Positions 16,938-27,573 of a stretch of DNA of 64,000 nt are shown one piece after another. The stretch is from Dyella monticola (lineage in GTDB: Bacteria > Pseudomonadota > Gammaproteobacteria > Xanthomonadales > Rhodanobacteraceae), in contig NZ_QRBE01000002.1 in the NCBI RefSeq assembly GCF_003363155.1, positions 453,795 through 517,794 of the forward strand, in the 5' to 3' direction. The notes beneath the pieces are model-generated. The model worked only from the letters and a program-made list of their open reading frames with translations. It was not told the DNA's origin and searched no databases. The translations under genes and the position numbers were made by a program. The first letter of the stretch is position 1. Each line of letters begins with the position of its first letter.

Positions 16938-17689
16938 GTTTCAGCGCGCTGCAAATCCGCTTCCGTATCGATACCCGGTGGAAACGGTTCAGGTGTGAGG
17001 CGAACCGCAATCGCATAGCCGTGCTCGAGTACGCGCAGTTGCTCCAACGATTCGGCCTGCTCCAGCAGCGTGCGCGGCAATTGAGTGTATTGCTGCAGAA
17101 AGCCTGCGCGATACGCATAAATACCGATATGGCGGAGAAACGGAAGGTCTGCAGGCAGTGCATCGCGATGGGTGGCAAACGCATCGCGCGCCCACGGTAA
17201 TGGCGCGCGGCTGAAATACAACGCACGGCCCTGCGCGGTACGAACCAGCTTCACCACGTTTGGATCAAACAGCTCGTGCGCATCCGTAATAGGTGTAGCC
17301 AATGTCGCTACGGGCGCGTTGTCCCGCGCAAGCGCATAGGCCACCTCCTGGATGCCGGCAGCAGGCGCGAACGGTTCATCGCCCTGCAAGTTCACCACGA
17401 TGCTGTCATCACCCCAGCCGTAGTAAGCCGCGCATTCGGCCAGGCGGTCGCTGCCCGAGGCGTGATCGCCGCGGGTCATGCACACGTCCACATCCTGCCC
17501 GGCCAGCGCGTCCGCAATGCGCTCGTCATCCGTTGCGACGACCACCTGCGACGCGCCCGCTTGCCGCGCCCGCTGTGCTACGCGCACCACCATCGGTACG
17601 CCTGCAATCGTGCGCAACGGTTTGCCAGGTAGCCGGGTGGACCCGTACCGGGCGGGGATGGCGACGATGAACTGGGGAGTCGATGACAT
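16919..17689 (-). CDS. kdsB: 3-deoxy-manno-octulosonate cytidylyltransferase
   Basis: A 256-residue enzyme that activates KDO as CMP-KDO for lipid A-core assembly. The nucleotide-binding N-terminus [16 protein letters not shown] and the GDEPF metal-site segment are both present. It lies 30 bp downstream of aroA and overlaps the phosphatase gene. kdsA, which makes the KDO-8-phosphate precursor, is in a separate operon at 53 kb. Confidence 0.96.
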   Translation of the reverse strand: MSSTPQFIVAIPARYGSTRLPGKPLRTIAGVPMVVRVAQRARQAGASQVVVATDDERIADALAGQDVDVCMTRGDHASGSDRLAECAAYYGWGDDSIVVNLQGDEPFAPAAGIQEVAYALARDNAPVATLATPITDAHELFDPNVVKLVRTAQGRALYFSRAPLPWARDAFATHRDALPADLPFLRHIGIYAYRAGFLQQYTQLPRTLLEQAESLEQLRVLEHGYAIAVRLTPEPFPPGIDTEADLQRAETWMRNL

Positions 17690-17719
17690 GAGGCTGACAA
17701 CTCGCTTTGAAACAGTGGC

Positions 17720-19027
17720 CTAATTCAGCACAAATCCACAGCCGTTCGCCAGTTCCACGAATCCGGGGAATGATGTCGCTACATTGGCACAATCGCGAAT
17801 CGTCACCGCACCACGTGCCACCAGCCCCGCTACTGCAAAGCTCATGGCAATGCGGTGATCACCATGGCTGTCGACGGTTCCGCCTTGGATGGCGCCGCCA
17901 TCGATGATGGCGCCGTCCGGCGTCTCCTCGATACGCACGCCAAGCGCGCGCAAGCCTGCCGCCATGGTGGCGAGGCGATCCGATTCCTTGACCCGCAATT
18001 CCGCCGCTCCGCGCACCACGGTGCGCCCGTTCGCCAGCGCAGCCGCCACGAACAAGGCCGGAAATTCGTCGATCATGTCCGGCACCAGCGCTTCGGGGAG
18101 CTCAATGCCATGCAGTGGCGCGTGCTGCACCACAAGATCGCCGACCGCCTCCCCGCCGCTTTCGCCCTGGTTTTCGATCCGGATGTCAGCACCCATCAGG
18201 CGTAAGGCTTCCAGCAAACCGGTGCGGCGGGGATTCAACCCGACCGAAGGCAGACGCAAGCACGATCCCGGCACGATGCTGGCAGCCACCAGGAAGAACG
18301 CTGCCGAAGAAAAATCGGCAGGCACCACGACGTCGGTCGCACGCAAACGATGGCCGCCTTCAAGTTTGGCGTGGCCGGGCGAAAACTCGACCGGCCAGCC
18401 GAATGCAGCGAGCATGCGCTCGGTGTAGTCGCGCGTGGGGTGTGGCTCGATCACTTCCGTAATGCCCTTGGCGTACAAGCCTGCCAGCAACAAAGCCGAT
18501 TTCACTTGTGCGCTGGCCACCGGCAATTCGTAGCCGATACCGTGCAGCGATCGTCCGCCACGCACATGCAGCGGTGGCAAACCATCCTGGCTGTCGATCT
18601 GCGCGCCCATTTTCGCGAGGGGATCGGTGACGCGTCGCATGGGACGCTTGGAAAGCGATTCATCGCCAGTCAACGTACTGTCGAAAGATTGACCTGCCAG
18701 CAAACCAGCCAAAAGGCGCATGCCGGTGCCGGCGTTGCCGCAATCGAGCGGTTTACTGGACGCGCGTAAGCCGTGCAAGCCAACGCCGTGCACGATGCGC
18801 TCACCCGCTGACGGCGCTTCAATCGACACGCCCAATTGCGCGAGCACGGCTGCCGTGGCGCGCGTGTCTTCGCCTTCGAGAAAGCCCTGGATATGCGATG
18901 TGCCCTCGGCAATCGCCGAAAGCATCATCGAACGATGCGAGACCGATTTGTCGCCGGGCACCACCACATCGCCATGCAAGTTGACGGCGGGTCGGCTGAC
19001 CCAATCCAAACGCTGCGTACCGCTCAT
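17720..19027 (-). CDS. aroA: 3-phosphoshikimate 1-carboxyvinyltransferase (EPSP synthase)
   Basis: A 435-residue shikimate-pathway enzyme that joins phosphoenolpyruvate to shikimate-3-phosphate. Recognisable segments are the N-terminal PGDKSVSHRSMM, the GNAGTGMRLLAG glycine-rich loop, and the C-terminal KESDRLATMA and DHRIAMSFAV signatures. GNAGTGMR is close to the class I NAGTAxR/xMR consensus. Its ATG overlaps the pheA stop by 4 bp. Confidence 0.96.
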   Translation of the reverse strand: MSGTQRLDWVSRPAVNLHGDVVVPGDKSVSHRSMMLSAIAEGTSHIQGFLEGEDTRATAAVLAQLGVSIEAPSAGERIVHGVGLHGLRASSKPLDCGNAGTGMRLLAGLLAGQSFDSTLTGDESLSKRPMRRVTDPLAKMGAQIDSQDGLPPLHVRGGRSLHGIGYELPVASAQVKSALLLAGLYAKGITEVIEPHPTRDYTERMLAAFGWPVEFSPGHAKLEGGHRLRATDVVVPADFSSAAFFLVAASIVPGSCLRLPSVGLNPRRTGLLEALRLMGADIRIENQGESGGEAVGDLVVQHAPLHGIELPEALVPDMIDEFPALFVAAALANGRTVVRGAAELRVKESDRLATMAAGLRALGVRIEETPDGAIIDGGAIQGGTVDSHGDHRIAMSFAVAGLVARGAVTIRDCANVATSFPGFVELANGCGFVLN

Positions 19028-20112
19028 GGCAAGGCCACCGGATAGGCACCGAGCACGCGCACCTGGGCGGCGACCGGGCCCATGTCCTTAAGGGCTGTTT
19101 GCAATGCGACGTCGTCGATATGTCCGGAAACGTCGATGAAGAAGGCGTATTGCCATTTGCCTGTGTGTGCCGGGCGCGATTCGATACGATTCAAACTGAT
19201 TCCATGCTTGGCGAACGGACTGAGAATTTCATAGAGAGCGCCCGGCTTGTCGTTGACGGTAATCAAGAGCGAAGTGCGGTCGTTGCCCGATGCGGGGAAA
19301 AGCGAGCGCCCGATCACCAGAAAACGCGTGGTGTTGTCTGCGCGATCCTCAATGGCCTGAGCAACGATATGCAAACCGTACACCTTTGCTGCGGTGGCGC
19401 CGGCAATGGCTGCCGCGTCCTGCACATCGCGCGCCAGGCGCGCACCTTCCGCGTTGCTTTGCACAGGGATGCACTCGGCATCCGGCAGGTTTACCCGCAG
19501 CCACGTCTTGCATTGCTGCAATGATTGAGCATGGCCGTAGACACGCTTGATGCCTTCCACTGCATTGTGCTGCGAGAGCAGACATTGATGCACGCGCAGC
19601 TCCACTTCGCCACAAATGCGCGCTTCGGAAGTAAGGAACATGTCCAGCGTCACCTGGATCATGCCCTGCCCGGAATTCTCCACCGGCACCACGCCAAAAT
19701 CCGCATGACCGGCAGCCACCTCCTGAAACACTTCCTCGATGCTGCCCAGTGGAAGCCCGTAGGCGGCGTGACCGAAATGCTTGCGCACAGCCTGTTCGCT
19801 GAACGTGCCTTCCGGACCGAGGTATCCCACTTTCAGCGGATCTTCCTGCGCCAGGCAGGACGACATAATTTCACGGAACAGGCGCACCATTTCGCCATCG
19901 GAAAGCGGCCCGTGGTTGCGGTCCACCACCATGCGCAGCACGTGTGCCTCGCGCTCGGGGCGGTAATAGTCGATCGCTGAAAGCCCCTCGCCCTTCACTT
20001 TGGCCACTTCGCGGGCCCAGTTGGCGCGCTCGGAGATCAGCTCCTGGATCTGCCGGTCGATGCTGTCGATGCGCTCGCGCGCCTGCGTCAGCGATAGCTT
20101 GGGTTCATTCAT
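19024..20112 (-). CDS. pheA: Bifunctional chorismate mutase/prephenate dehydratase
   Basis: A roughly 362-residue P-protein that converts chorismate to phenylpyruvate. An AroQ chorismate mutase helix bundle occupies about residues 1-90, prephenate dehydratase follows (YLGPEGTFSEQA, then NTTRFLVIG), and a C-terminal ACT domain with the ESRP phenylalanine-binding motif allows feedback control. The ATG at 20112 is taken as start; an in-frame TTG at 20127 is also possible. It overlaps aroA by 4 bp and follows serC by 68 bp. Confidence 0.95.
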   Translation of the reverse strand: MNEPKLSLTQARERIDSIDRQIQELISERANWAREVAKVKGEGLSAIDYYRPEREAHVLRMVVDRNHGPLSDGEMVRLFREIMSSCLAQEDPLKVGYLGPEGTFSEQAVRKHFGHAAYGLPLGSIEEVFQEVAAGHADFGVVPVENSGQGMIQVTLDMFLTSEARICGEVELRVHQCLLSQHNAVEGIKRVYGHAQSLQQCKTWLRVNLPDAECIPVQSNAEGARLARDVQDAAAIAGATAAKVYGLHIVAQAIEDRADNTTRFLVIGRSLFPASGNDRTSLLITVNDKPGALYEILSPFAKHGISLNRIESRPAHTGKWQYAFFIDVSGHIDDVALQTALKDMGPVAAQVRVLGAYPVALP

Positions 20113-20180
20113 GCGATGGGTGTCCAACCGTAAAGAAGTCTATTTAGTGACCGGAAGCTCCGTTCCGGCGCACCAGTGTA

Positions 20181-21266
20181 TCAGCCATGCCGGCGGGTGA
20201 AATCGTGCATAAAGTCGACCAGTACCTGCACCGCCTTGAGCGGCACCGCGTTATACAGCGAAGCGCGCATGCCGCCCAACGCCTTGTGGCCCTTCAGCGC
20301 CATCAAGCCTGCCGCTTCCGATTCCTGCAGAAAAACAGCGTCGAGTGCGCTGTCGTGTAGCGTGAACGGTACATTCATGCGCGAGCGAACGGTCGGATCG
20401 ATCGGGTTACGGTAGAAGCCGCCGGAACCATCAATCGTCGCGTAAAGCAATTGCGCCTTTTGACGATTGCGCTCGGCCATCGCCGAAAGGCCTCCGTGCT
20501 CCTTCAGCCATTGAAAGGTCAGCCCGGCCAGATACCAGCCCCAGGTGTTGGGTGTATTGAGCATGGAATCGTTGGCTGCGTGCTCGGCGTAGCGGAAAAT
20601 CTTTGCCATCGGGCGCGTCGGCCGCTCGAGTAAATCGCGGCGGATGATCATGAGCACCAAGCCGGATGGGCCGATGTTTTTCTGCGCACCGGCATAGATC
20701 AACCCGAAGCGGCTGACATCCACCGGAGCGGAAAGAATGTCCGACGACATGTCTGCAACCAGCGGCACGTTGCCCACATCAGGAGCTTCCTGAAATTGCA
20801 CGCCATGAATGGTTTCATTTGTAGCGATATGCACGTATGACGCAGCAGGATCGAGCTTCCAGCTCGCGCGCCCGGGCATATGCAGATAGCTGTCGCCCTT
20901 GCTGGTGGCGGCCACATTGACGCGAACGTATGGCGCTGCCTCGCTGGAGGCTTTCTCGCTCCAATGGCCGGTAAGGATGTAGTCGGCGCTGTCACCTTCG
21001 CGCGCGATGTTCATGGGAATCTGCGCGAAATGCTGGGTTGCGCCACCCTGTTCGAACAACACGGCGTATTCGGCAGGAATCCCCATCAGCTCGCGCAGGT
21101 CCGCTTCCACCTGCTGCGCCATGGCAATAAAGCGCTTACCGCGGTGGGACTGCTCCATCACCGAGACGCCGCTACCATTCCAATCCAGCAGCTCGCGCTG
21201 CGCGCGTTCAAGCACCGGCGAGGGCAATGCTGCCGGCCCCGCGCTGAAATTCCAGACCCTGCTCAC
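20181..21266 (-). CDS. serC: Phosphoserine aminotransferase
   Basis: A PLP enzyme of serine (and pyridoxal phosphate) synthesis. The GTG start at 21266 gives 361 residues, the usual length, and the standard N-terminus xSRVWNFSAGPAALP, with AGGA 8 nt upstream. The longer reading from 21320 adds 18 residues that do not belong. The PLP lysine is in GAQKNIGPSG. It heads the serC-pheA-aroA-kdsB set on the minus strand. Confidence 0.95.
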   Translation of the reverse strand: MSRVWNFSAGPAALPSPVLERAQRELLDWNGSGVSVMEQSHRGKRFIAMAQQVEADLRELMGIPAEYAVLFEQGGATQHFAQIPMNIAREGDSADYILTGHWSEKASSEAAPYVRVNVAATSKGDSYLHMPGRASWKLDPAASYVHIATNETIHGVQFQEAPDVGNVPLVADMSSDILSAPVDVSRFGLIYAGAQKNIGPSGLVLMIIRRDLLERPTRPMAKIFRYAEHAANDSMLNTPNTWGWYLAGLTFQWLKEHGGLSAMAERNRQKAQLLYATIDGSGGFYRNPIDPTVRSRMNVPFTLHDSALDAVFLQESEAAGLMALKGHKALGGMRASLYNAVPLKAVQVLVDFMHDFTRRHG

Positions 21267-21412
21267 GCGCCGATTCCTGTCTTGAAATGATCGCTGCATT
21301 ATGCCGCGACGCAGCAACACGGCGTCAATGCCGGAATCGAGGGTTGGATAGTCCCCCTGGCCATATTGCCCTTAGCTCTCCAGGGCAAGAGGGGAACGGG
21401 CGAGCGTGTGCC

Positions 21413-22168
21413 TCAGGAATGAAGCAGCAGGAGCAAGGCAATGCCGAGTGCGAGTACGGCCGCAGTGGCGATCAGCCACCAGACTTCGCCGCGTGGCCCG
21501 GCGGAGTCCTCTGGCAACGCATCAGCCGGCTCCGGCGGGAGGACAATTTCCGGTTCCGGTTCCAAACCCGGCGCATCGATCAGGAAGCGATGCATGCCAA
21601 TGCCGAGCTGATCGCCAGGCAAGAGCAGAGTTTGCTCTAAGGCAATGCCGTTCACCCGCACCGGATAGCGCGCGTCGGCCGCCTGGGTGGTCTCCATCCA
21701 TAGACGATCGTTACGCCAGAAAGTGGCCAATGTGGCCGTTTCGCCTTGCGGCAGGTCGAGGGTGACGCGCTCCATGCGATCAGCCAACGGCAACACCTGT
21801 CCTGAAAGCGGGCCGGCCACCGCGCGTAGCGCTACCGTACAGCGCTCCCGCTCTGGCATTGCGGGTGAAGACCGTTCAGCGGGCGCATCGTCCGCGCACA
21901 ACAGCATGCGGCAATCACCGACACTCAGTGTATCGCCCGCACGCACGATGGCGCGCTCCCGCACCGGACGCGCGTTGACGTAGATGCGCGTGGCATCCGA
22001 CAGCACCTCGAGCACCCAACCGCGCCGATCCAGGCTGATCCGCAGGTGATGGGGGGCCGCCTGACTAGCGGCGAGGATGAGGTCATTGTCAGGATCGCTG
22101 CCGATGCGCAACGGCGTCTGGGCCCAATGAAAATCCGCCCGGTTGGCGTGGGGAAATTCGATGCGCAT
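21413..22168 (-). CDS. FHA-domain protein with C-terminal membrane anchor
   Basis: A 251-residue protein. Residues about 20-85 form an FHA phosphothreonine-binding fold (RIGSDPDNDLIL, HHLRIS, VNARPV, AGDTLSVGD), and a second FHA-like region lies around residues 110-195 (VRVNGI, GDQLGIG). A single hydrophobic helix, VWWLIATAAVLALGIALLLLL-like, ends the chain, so it is probably tail-anchored with FHA domains facing the cytoplasm. No kinase or secretion genes are adjacent. Partners are unknown. Confidence 0.78.
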   Translation of the reverse strand: MRIEFPHANRADFHWAQTPLRIGSDPDNDLILAASQAAPHHLRISLDRRGWVLEVLSDATRIYVNARPVRERAIVRAGDTLSVGDCRMLLCADDAPAERSSPAMPERERCTVALRAVAGPLSGQVLPLADRMERVTLDLPQGETATLATFWRNDRLWMETTQAADARYPVRVNGIALEQTLLLPGDQLGIGMHRFLIDAPGLEPEPEIVLPPEPADALPEDSAGPRGEVWWLIATAAVLALGIALLLLLHS

Positions 22169-22276
22169 GAAATGACCGACGACGTGACGGCGCGACTTTA
22201 TCAGAAGCGCACGAACTATCGACAGAAATTACCCCTTATGATGGGCGGCCGTACGTTGTCCCCTGCTCTATCGACC

Positions 22277-22552
22277 ATGCCAAGCATTGATATCCGCCGC
22301 CCGCACCAGCTTTCTTCGGCCGAAGCTCACGCCGTGATCGACAAGGTTGCGGCGCGCATGCGTGAAAAGTTCGACGTCCAGACCCAGTGGCAGAATGAGG
22401 CACTGACATTCCAGCGTCCTGGTATCAACGGCAAGATCGCCATTAATAGCGATGAAATCCACGTGAGCGCCCAGCTGGGCATGCTGCTGTCCCCGCTCAA
22501 GAGCATGATCGAGCAGGAAATCCGGCGCAAATTGGACGAGCATTTCGGCTGA
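22277..22552 (+). CDS. Polyhydroxyalkanoic acid granule-type small protein
   Basis: A 91-residue protein resembling the PHA_gran_rgn family (PF09650): it starts [13 protein letters not shown], has a repeated amphipathic helix, and ends in a helix with [16 protein letters not shown]. Members are annotated as PHA-system proteins but are common in bacteria without clear PHA genes, and none is visible here. It is read away from the FHA gene and precedes infA. Function is uncertain. Confidence 0.75.
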   Translation: MPSIDIRRPHQLSSAEAHAVIDKVAARMREKFDVQTQWQNEALTFQRPGINGKIAINSDEIHVSAQLGMLLSPLKSMIEQEIRRKLDEHFG

Positions 22553-22662
22553 CGGCCAGCTTATTTGCGCTCGAAGGCCTGCGCTCCTTGGACCAGCGCG
22601 CGATCCGTGGCATAATTGAAGGCTTACGCGGCCATGGTGGCCTGCGCGAATTCCTGGAACGC

Positions 22663-22881
22663 ATGGCCAAAGACGACGTCATTGAAATGGATGGTACGGT
22701 CGTAGAGACCCTACCCAACACCATGTTTCGAGTAAAGCTGGAAAACGGCCACGTCGTGATTGCCCATATTTCCGGCCGCATGCGCAAGCATTACATCCGC
22801 ATTCTCACGGGTGACAAGGTCAAGGTGGAAATGACACCGTATGACCTCACCAAGGGGCGCATCACCTACCGCATGAAGTAA
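22663..22881 (+). CDS. infA: Translation initiation factor IF-1
   Basis: A 72-residue S1-like OB-fold protein that binds the 30S A-site during initiation. Sequence runs [13 protein letters not shown] to GRITYRMK, the standard IF-1 frame and length. The ATG at 22663 follows GGAAC. A longer reading from 22588 adds 25 non-homologous residues. It converges on clpA with a shared terminator, as in many gammaproteobacteria. Confidence 0.97.
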   Translation: MAKDDVIEMDGTVVETLPNTMFRVKLENGHVVIAHISGRMRKHYIRILTGDKVKVEMTPYDLTKGRITYRMK

Positions 22882-22911
22882 GCGCGGCCTTCCCTGCACT
22901 TACCGCTTCAC

Positions 22912-22941
22912 AAAAAAGCCGCGCATAGACGCGGCTTTTTT
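22912..22941. terminator. Bidirectional terminator between infA and clpA
   Basis: AAAAAAGCCGCG-CATAGA-CGCGGCTTTTTT is a perfect stem flanked by A and T runs. It can end infA on the plus strand and clpA on the minus strand. Confidence 0.85.
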
Positions 22942-22961
22942 GTTGCTGCAGGCCGCTGCCA

Positions 22962-25232
22962 TCAGGAAATGGTCGCAGGCACCGGTTCGGCTGCTTCGGT
23001 CTGCACGGATAGTTCGCCGTCGCGCACGCCGAGTATCACCTTGCCACCCTCCGCCAGTTTGCCGAACAGCAGCTCGTCGGCCAGCATGCGCTTGATCTTC
23101 TCCTGGATGACGCGCGCCATCGGGCGGGCACCCATCTGGGGGTCGAAGCCGTGCTCAGCCAGCCAACGGCGGGCGTCCGCATCAACGTCCAGAGCGACAT
23201 GCTTCTCGCTGAGCTGCGATTCCAGCTCGATCAGGAACTTGTCGACCACACGCAGGATGTGCTCGAAGTCCAGCGGGTTGAACTGAATGATCGCATCCAG
23301 GCGATTGCGAAATTCCGGCGTAAAGGTGCGACGGATCACTTCCATGGCGTCGGTTGAATGATTCTGCTTTACGAAGCCAATACTGCGACGAGACGCTTGC
23401 TGCGCGCCTGCATTGGTCGTCATCACCACGATCACATTCTTGAAGTTCGCCTCACGTCCGTTGGTGTCGGTGAGCACGCCGCGATCCATCACCTGCAGCA
23501 GGATGTTAAAGACATCCGGATGCGCCTTCTCCATCTCATCCAGCAACAGCACCGCATGCGGATGTTTGGTGACCGCTTCGGTGAGCAGACCGCCCTGGTC
23601 GAAACCGACGTAGCCCGGAGGCGCGCCAACCAGGCGCGAAACCGAATGCGCTTCCATGTACTCGGACATATCGAAGCGGATCATCTCGATACCAAGCTGC
23701 ATGGCCAACTGCTTGGTGACTTCCGTCTTGCCCACGCCGGTGGGGCCGGCCAGCAGAAAGCAGCCGATCGGTTTGGAAGGGTCGGCCAGCCCTGAACGCG
23801 CCATCTTGATCGAAGCGGCCAGCGCTTCGATGGCCGGATCCTGGCCGAACACCACCATCTTGAGGTTGCGTTCCAGATTCCGCAGTACGTCGCGATCAGA
23901 AGCCGACACCTGCTTGGCCGGAATGCGCGCCATCTTGGCGACGATGTACTCCACTTCGGGCACATCCACCTTGCCGCTACGCTGCTCGATCGGCAACAGG
24001 CGCTGGCGCGCGCCGGCCTCGTCGATCACGTCGATGGCCTTGTCGGGCAGCAGGCGATCGGGGATGTGCTTGACCGAGAGATCCACCGCGGCTTTCAGCG
24101 CCTCCAGCGTGTAGGACACGTTGTGGTGCTCTTCGAAGCGCGATTTGAGGCCTTTGAGAATTTCCAGACTCTCGGCCACGCTCGGCTCGACCACATCGAT
24201 CTTCTGGAAGCGACGGGCCAGCGCGCGGTCTTTCTCGAAGATGCCGCGGAACTCTTGGAATGTGGTGGAACCGATGCAGCGCAGCTCGCCCGAGGCAAGC
24301 ATGGGCTTGATCAGGTTGCTGGCATCCATCGTGCCGCCCGATGCGGAGCCGGCGCCGATGATGGTGTGAATTTCATCGATGAACAGAATGGCGCCCGTCT
24401 GCTTCTTGAGCTGGCCGATAACGGCTTTCAGGCGCTTCTCAAAGTCACCGCGGTACTTGGTGCCGGCCACCAGCGCGCCAAGATCCAGCGCCCAGATAGT
24501 GGCGTTTTCCAGCACCTCCGGCACTTCGCCGTCGACGATGCGCTTGGCCAGACCCTCGGCCAGCGCGGTCTTGCCCACACCTGCCTCGCCGACGTAGAGG
24601 GGGTTGTTCTTGCGGCGGCGGCACAGCACCTGAATGGTGCGCTCGATTTCGTCCTGGCGGCCGATCAGCGGATCGATCTTGCCTTCCAGCGCGAGCTCAT
24701 TGAGGTTGGTGGCGTATTCGCTGAGCGGATTACCCTTGCCCTCGCCGCCTTCCTCGGCATCGCGCTCGCTGCCGGAAATGCCGCTGGAGGGCTCGTCGCC
24801 GATTTTCGCGATGCCGTGGGAGATGTAATTGACCACGTCCAGCCGCGTGATCTCCTGCTGGTGCAGGAAATACACGGCGTGGGAATCCTTTTCCCCGAAG
24901 ATGGCGACCAGCACGTTGGCGCCGGTGACCTCTTTGCGACCCGAGGATTGCACGTGATACACCGCCCGCTGCAGCACGCGCTGGAAACCCAACGTGGGCT
25001 GGGTGTCGCGCTCGTCGCCGTGCGGCAGTACCGGCACGGTCTCGGCGATGATCTTTTCCAGTTCATGGGTCAGCCGCGGCAGATCCGCGCCGCAGGCGCG
25101 CAGAGCCCCGAGGGCCGACTGGTTCTCGGTGAGGGCGAGCAGCAGATGCTCCACGGTCATGAACTCGTGGCGCTGCTCGCGGGCCTGCTTGTAGCACTGG
25201 CCAATGGTGACTTCGAGATCCTTGCTGAACAT
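22962..25232 (-). CDS. clpA: ATP-dependent Clp protease ATPase subunit ClpA
   Basis: A 756-residue AAA+ unfoldase that feeds ClpP. An N-terminal ClpN double repeat binds ClpS, and two AAA modules carry Walker A motifs GEAGVGKT and GPTGVGKT with LFIDEIH and LLLDEME Walker B motifs. A ClpP-docking loop with IGF (RRSIGFVKQ) lies in the second module. clpS is 119 bp upstream on the same strand, so adaptor and unfoldase are likely expressed together. ClpP is not in the window. Confidence 0.97.
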   Translation of the reverse strand: MFSKDLEVTIGQCYKQAREQRHEFMTVEHLLLALTENQSALGALRACGADLPRLTHELEKIIAETVPVLPHGDERDTQPTLGFQRVLQRAVYHVQSSGRKEVTGANVLVAIFGEKDSHAVYFLHQQEITRLDVVNYISHGIAKIGDEPSSGISGSERDAEEGGEGKGNPLSEYATNLNELALEGKIDPLIGRQDEIERTIQVLCRRRKNNPLYVGEAGVGKTALAEGLAKRIVDGEVPEVLENATIWALDLGALVAGTKYRGDFEKRLKAVIGQLKKQTGAILFIDEIHTIIGAGSASGGTMDASNLIKPMLASGELRCIGSTTFQEFRGIFEKDRALARRFQKIDVVEPSVAESLEILKGLKSRFEEHHNVSYTLEALKAAVDLSVKHIPDRLLPDKAIDVIDEAGARQRLLPIEQRSGKVDVPEVEYIVAKMARIPAKQVSASDRDVLRNLERNLKMVVFGQDPAIEALAASIKMARSGLADPSKPIGCFLLAGPTGVGKTEVTKQLAMQLGIEMIRFDMSEYMEAHSVSRLVGAPPGYVGFDQGGLLTEAVTKHPHAVLLLDEMEKAHPDVFNILLQVMDRGVLTDTNGREANFKNVIVVMTTNAGAQQASRRSIGFVKQNHSTDAMEVIRRTFTPEFRNRLDAIIQFNPLDFEHILRVVDKFLIELESQLSEKHVALDVDADARRWLAEHGFDPQMGARPMARVIQEKIKRMLADELLFGKLAEGGKVILGVRDGELSVQTEAAEPVPATIS

Positions 25233-25351
25233 CCGGACCTACTCCACTGCAATGATGGGCGGCTTTACCGCGATGAATGCAAAATGGGGGCCAAAAACGG
25301 CGGGATCAACACCCATGCCGCCAAGGCGACGTCGAAGCGTCGAAACCCGCT

Positions 25352-25678
25352 TCAAACCTTCTCCATCGTGCATAACAAAGGGTGCTGGTTGGCACGTGAA
25401 TATTCATTCACCTGCGTGACCTTGGTTTCGGCCACCTCACGGGTGAACACCCCGCACACGCCCTTACCGCGAGTGTGTACGTGCAACATGATCTGTACGG
25501 CCTTCTCCTGATCCATGCCGAAGAATATTCGTAGCACCTCGACCACGAAGTCCATCGGCGTGAAATCGTCGTTCAGCAGCAGCACCTGAAACAGGGGCGG
25601 CCGCGCCACCTCCGGTTTCGATACTTCGACAGCAAGCCCATGTCCGCTGCCGTGTTCTTGTTCGGATTCGTTCGCCAT
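25352..25678 (-). CDS. clpS: ClpAP adaptor protein ClpS
   Basis: A 108-residue N-end-rule adaptor that delivers substrates to ClpA. The core segment [16 protein letters not shown] contains the Asn-Asp-Asp and Met residues of the N-degron pocket, and [19 protein letters not shown] follows in the second half. The first 30 residues are acidic and disordered. Divergent from nudJ across 280 bp. Confidence 0.96.
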   Translation of the reverse strand: MANESEQEHGSGHGLAVEVSKPEVARPPLFQVLLLNDDFTPMDFVVEVLRIFFGMDQEKAVQIMLHVHTRGKGVCGVFTREVAETKVTQVNEYSRANQHPLLCTMEKV

Positions 25679-25820
25679 GCTTTACCGGTTATTCCTTGTT
25701 GGCTCCAGTATACGCCTGGGTAGATTGTGCTACCCGGCGGCCGCACTTGAGGTAATGGCACAATAACGGCATTTCCAGTGCCCTTACCCTATGAGCCTGT
25801 TCAATGCCTCAACGTAGTTC

Positions 25821-25912
25821 GCATAGCCCCTGTGTGGTCGACGTGCGGCCGCACGTCGTGCCGCGCCAGACTGGCCACCTCGCCAAGTTGGGGGCGCCGC
25901 AAGGGGCTATGC
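25821..25912. repeat. Nested palindromic element upstream of nudJ
   Basis: GCATAGCCCC (25821-25830) and its exact inverse GGGGCTATGC (25903-25912) enclose a 72-nt interior. Inside is a perfect 20-bp palindrome, CGACGTGCGGCCGCACGTCG, at 25839-25858. The element lies in the 280-bp gap between clpS and nudJ, ending 48 bp before the nudJ start. It could fold as a structured RNA leader, or be a small mobile-type palindromic repeat. Confidence 0.6.
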
Positions 25913-25960
25913 AAGCTGTGGGGAGATATTGAACAGGAGGCTCTTAAAGCTTGAGTTCGC

Positions 25961-26449
25961 ATGACAGCACCTGAAAGTTCCATTAGTGACATATGGCGCC
26001 CTCACGTTACCGTCGCATGTGTCGTGGCGGATCGTGACCGTTTCCTCATGGTTGAAGAGGAGGTCAACGGCTGCGTGGCATATAACCAGCCTGCAGGTCA
26101 TTTGGATGACAAGGAAACCCTGCAACAGGCTGCAGTGCGTGAAACGCGTGAAGAAACCGGGTGGGCGGTAGAGCTCACACACCTTATTGGCGTGCACCAG
26201 TGGCGAAGCAAAGAGCACGGCGACGTGATCGTGCGTTTCAGCTTTGCGGCCAAACCTTTAAGCCACGATCCGCAGCAACCACTGGATGTAGGCATTCGCA
26301 AGGCACTCTGGCTGACTCGCCGCGAAATCGCCGACCTAGGCGAACGTTTGCGCAGCCCAATGGTATTGATGAGCATCGACGACTGGCTGGCAGGTCAACG
26401 GTTGCCGCTGTCCATTGTGTCCAGCCTGATGCCGGGCAGCGTGTCATGA
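25961..26449 (+). CDS. nudJ: NUDIX hydrolase, NudJ-like
   Basis: A 162-residue hydrolase with a complete Nudix box, G-x5-E-x7-REUxEExGU ([23 protein letters not shown]). Its position directly before mnmA and hflD matches Escherichia coli nudJ, a phosphatase acting on nucleoside di/triphosphates and HMP-pyrophosphate. The stop overlaps the mnmA ATG (ATGA). Substrate is assigned by synteny only. Confidence 0.88.
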   Translation: MTAPESSISDIWRPHVTVACVVADRDRFLMVEEEVNGCVAYNQPAGHLDDKETLQQAAVRETREETGWAVELTHLIGVHQWRSKEHGDVIVRFSFAAKPLSHDPQQPLDVGIRKALWLTRREIADLGERLRSPMVLMSIDDWLAGQRLPLSIVSSLMPGSVS

Positions 26450-27573
26450 AGGTGATGCTGGGCATTTCCGGCGGTGTCGATTCGTCGGTGGCCGCGCTAC
26501 TGCTGCAGCAGTCCGGATACGAGGTGGAAGGCCTGTTCATGCAGAACTGGGAGGAAGATGATCGCAACGGTCCTTGCACTGCCGATGTGGACCGCAAGGA
26601 TGCCGTAGCAGTTTGCGGCCGGCTGGGCTTGCCCTTCCATGCCCGCAATTTCGCAGCCGAATACTGGGATGGCGTGTTCGAGCATTTCCTCACCGAATAC
26701 CGCGCCGGACGCACGCCGAACCCGGACGTGCTCTGCAATCGCGAAATCAAGTTCAAGACGTTTCTGGAGGAAGCCCGCGCGCTGGGTGCGGAAAAAATTG
26801 CGACAGGCCATTACGCGCGCGTGGATTTCCAGAATGGTCACTATCGCCTGCTGCGGGCCCTGGATGCCGGCAAGGACCAGACCTACTTTCTGCATGCACT
26901 AGGGCAGCAACAACTGGCCGTGACGCTGTTTCCTGTGGGTGAGATCGAAAAATCGCGGGTGCGTGAGATGGCGCGGGAAGCCGGCTTGCCCACGCACGCC
27001 AAGAAGGACTCCACTGGCATCTGCTTTATCGGAGAGCGCGATTTCCGTCAGTTTCTGACCCAATACATCCCTGCCCGGCCCGGCGAGATGCGTAGCCCGG
27101 ACGGTCGCCTCATTGGCGAACACCAGGGCGTGATGTACTACACCCTGGGCCAGCGCAACGGCTTGGGCATTGGAGGGCGTCAAAATGCTGGCGGCGAGCC
27201 GTGGTATGTCGTAGGTAAAGACGTCCCCCGGAATATCTTGTACGTCGCGCAGGGTGGCGAAAACCAATGGCTGCTTTCCCAGCGGCTGGTTGCCGAGGCG
27301 CCCACCTGGGTCGCCGGCGCGGCGCCCGATCAGGAATTTCGCTGTACCGCCAAGACCCGGTACCGGCAGCATGACCAAGCCTGCGTGGTATCCATAAAGG
27401 ACGCTCAGGTGCACGTACACTTTGACGATCCCCAGCGCGCCGTCACTCCCGGGCAGTCGGTGGTGTTCTATGCCGGCGACGAATGCCTGGGCGGTGCCGT
27501 GATCGCGGCCACCGATGCAGCCTACGGCGGCCTCTCCCATTCATTTGCAGAAAGCAGGATGCAACGTGTTTGA
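26446..27573 (+). CDS. mnmA: tRNA-specific 2-thiouridylase
   Basis: A 375-residue enzyme that thiolates U34 of tRNA Glu, Gln and Lys. The ATP PP-loop is GISGGVDSS at the N-terminus, and the two catalytic cysteines lie in [11 protein letters not shown] and [12 protein letters not shown]. The ATG at 26446 overlaps the nudJ stop; a longer upstream reading runs through nudJ in another frame and is not real. hflD follows with an 8-bp overlap. Confidence 0.97.
   Translation: MKVMLGISGGVDSSVAALLLQQSGYEVEGLFMQNWEEDDRNGPCTADVDRKDAVAVCGRLGLPFHARNFAAEYWDGVFEHFLTEYRAGRTPNPDVLCNREIKFKTFLEEARALGAEKIATGHYARVDFQNGHYRLLRALDAGKDQTYFLHALGQQQLAVTLFPVGEIEKSRVREMAREAGLPTHAKKDSTGICFIGERDFRQFLTQYIPARPGEMRSPDGRLIGEHQGVMYYTLGQRNGLGIGGRQNAGGEPWYVVGKDVPRNILYVAQGGENQWLLSQRLVAEAPTWVAGAAPDQEFRCTAKTRYRQHDQACVVSIKDAQVHVHFDDPQRAVTPGQSVVFYAGDECLGGAVIAATDAAYGGLSHSFAESRMQRV

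Noticed and set aside
24066-25511. Long plus-strand reading frame (481 codons) opposite clpA
   Set aside because: It is antisense to the clearly recognisable ClpA, has no family-like motif, and such frames are usual in GC-rich DNA.
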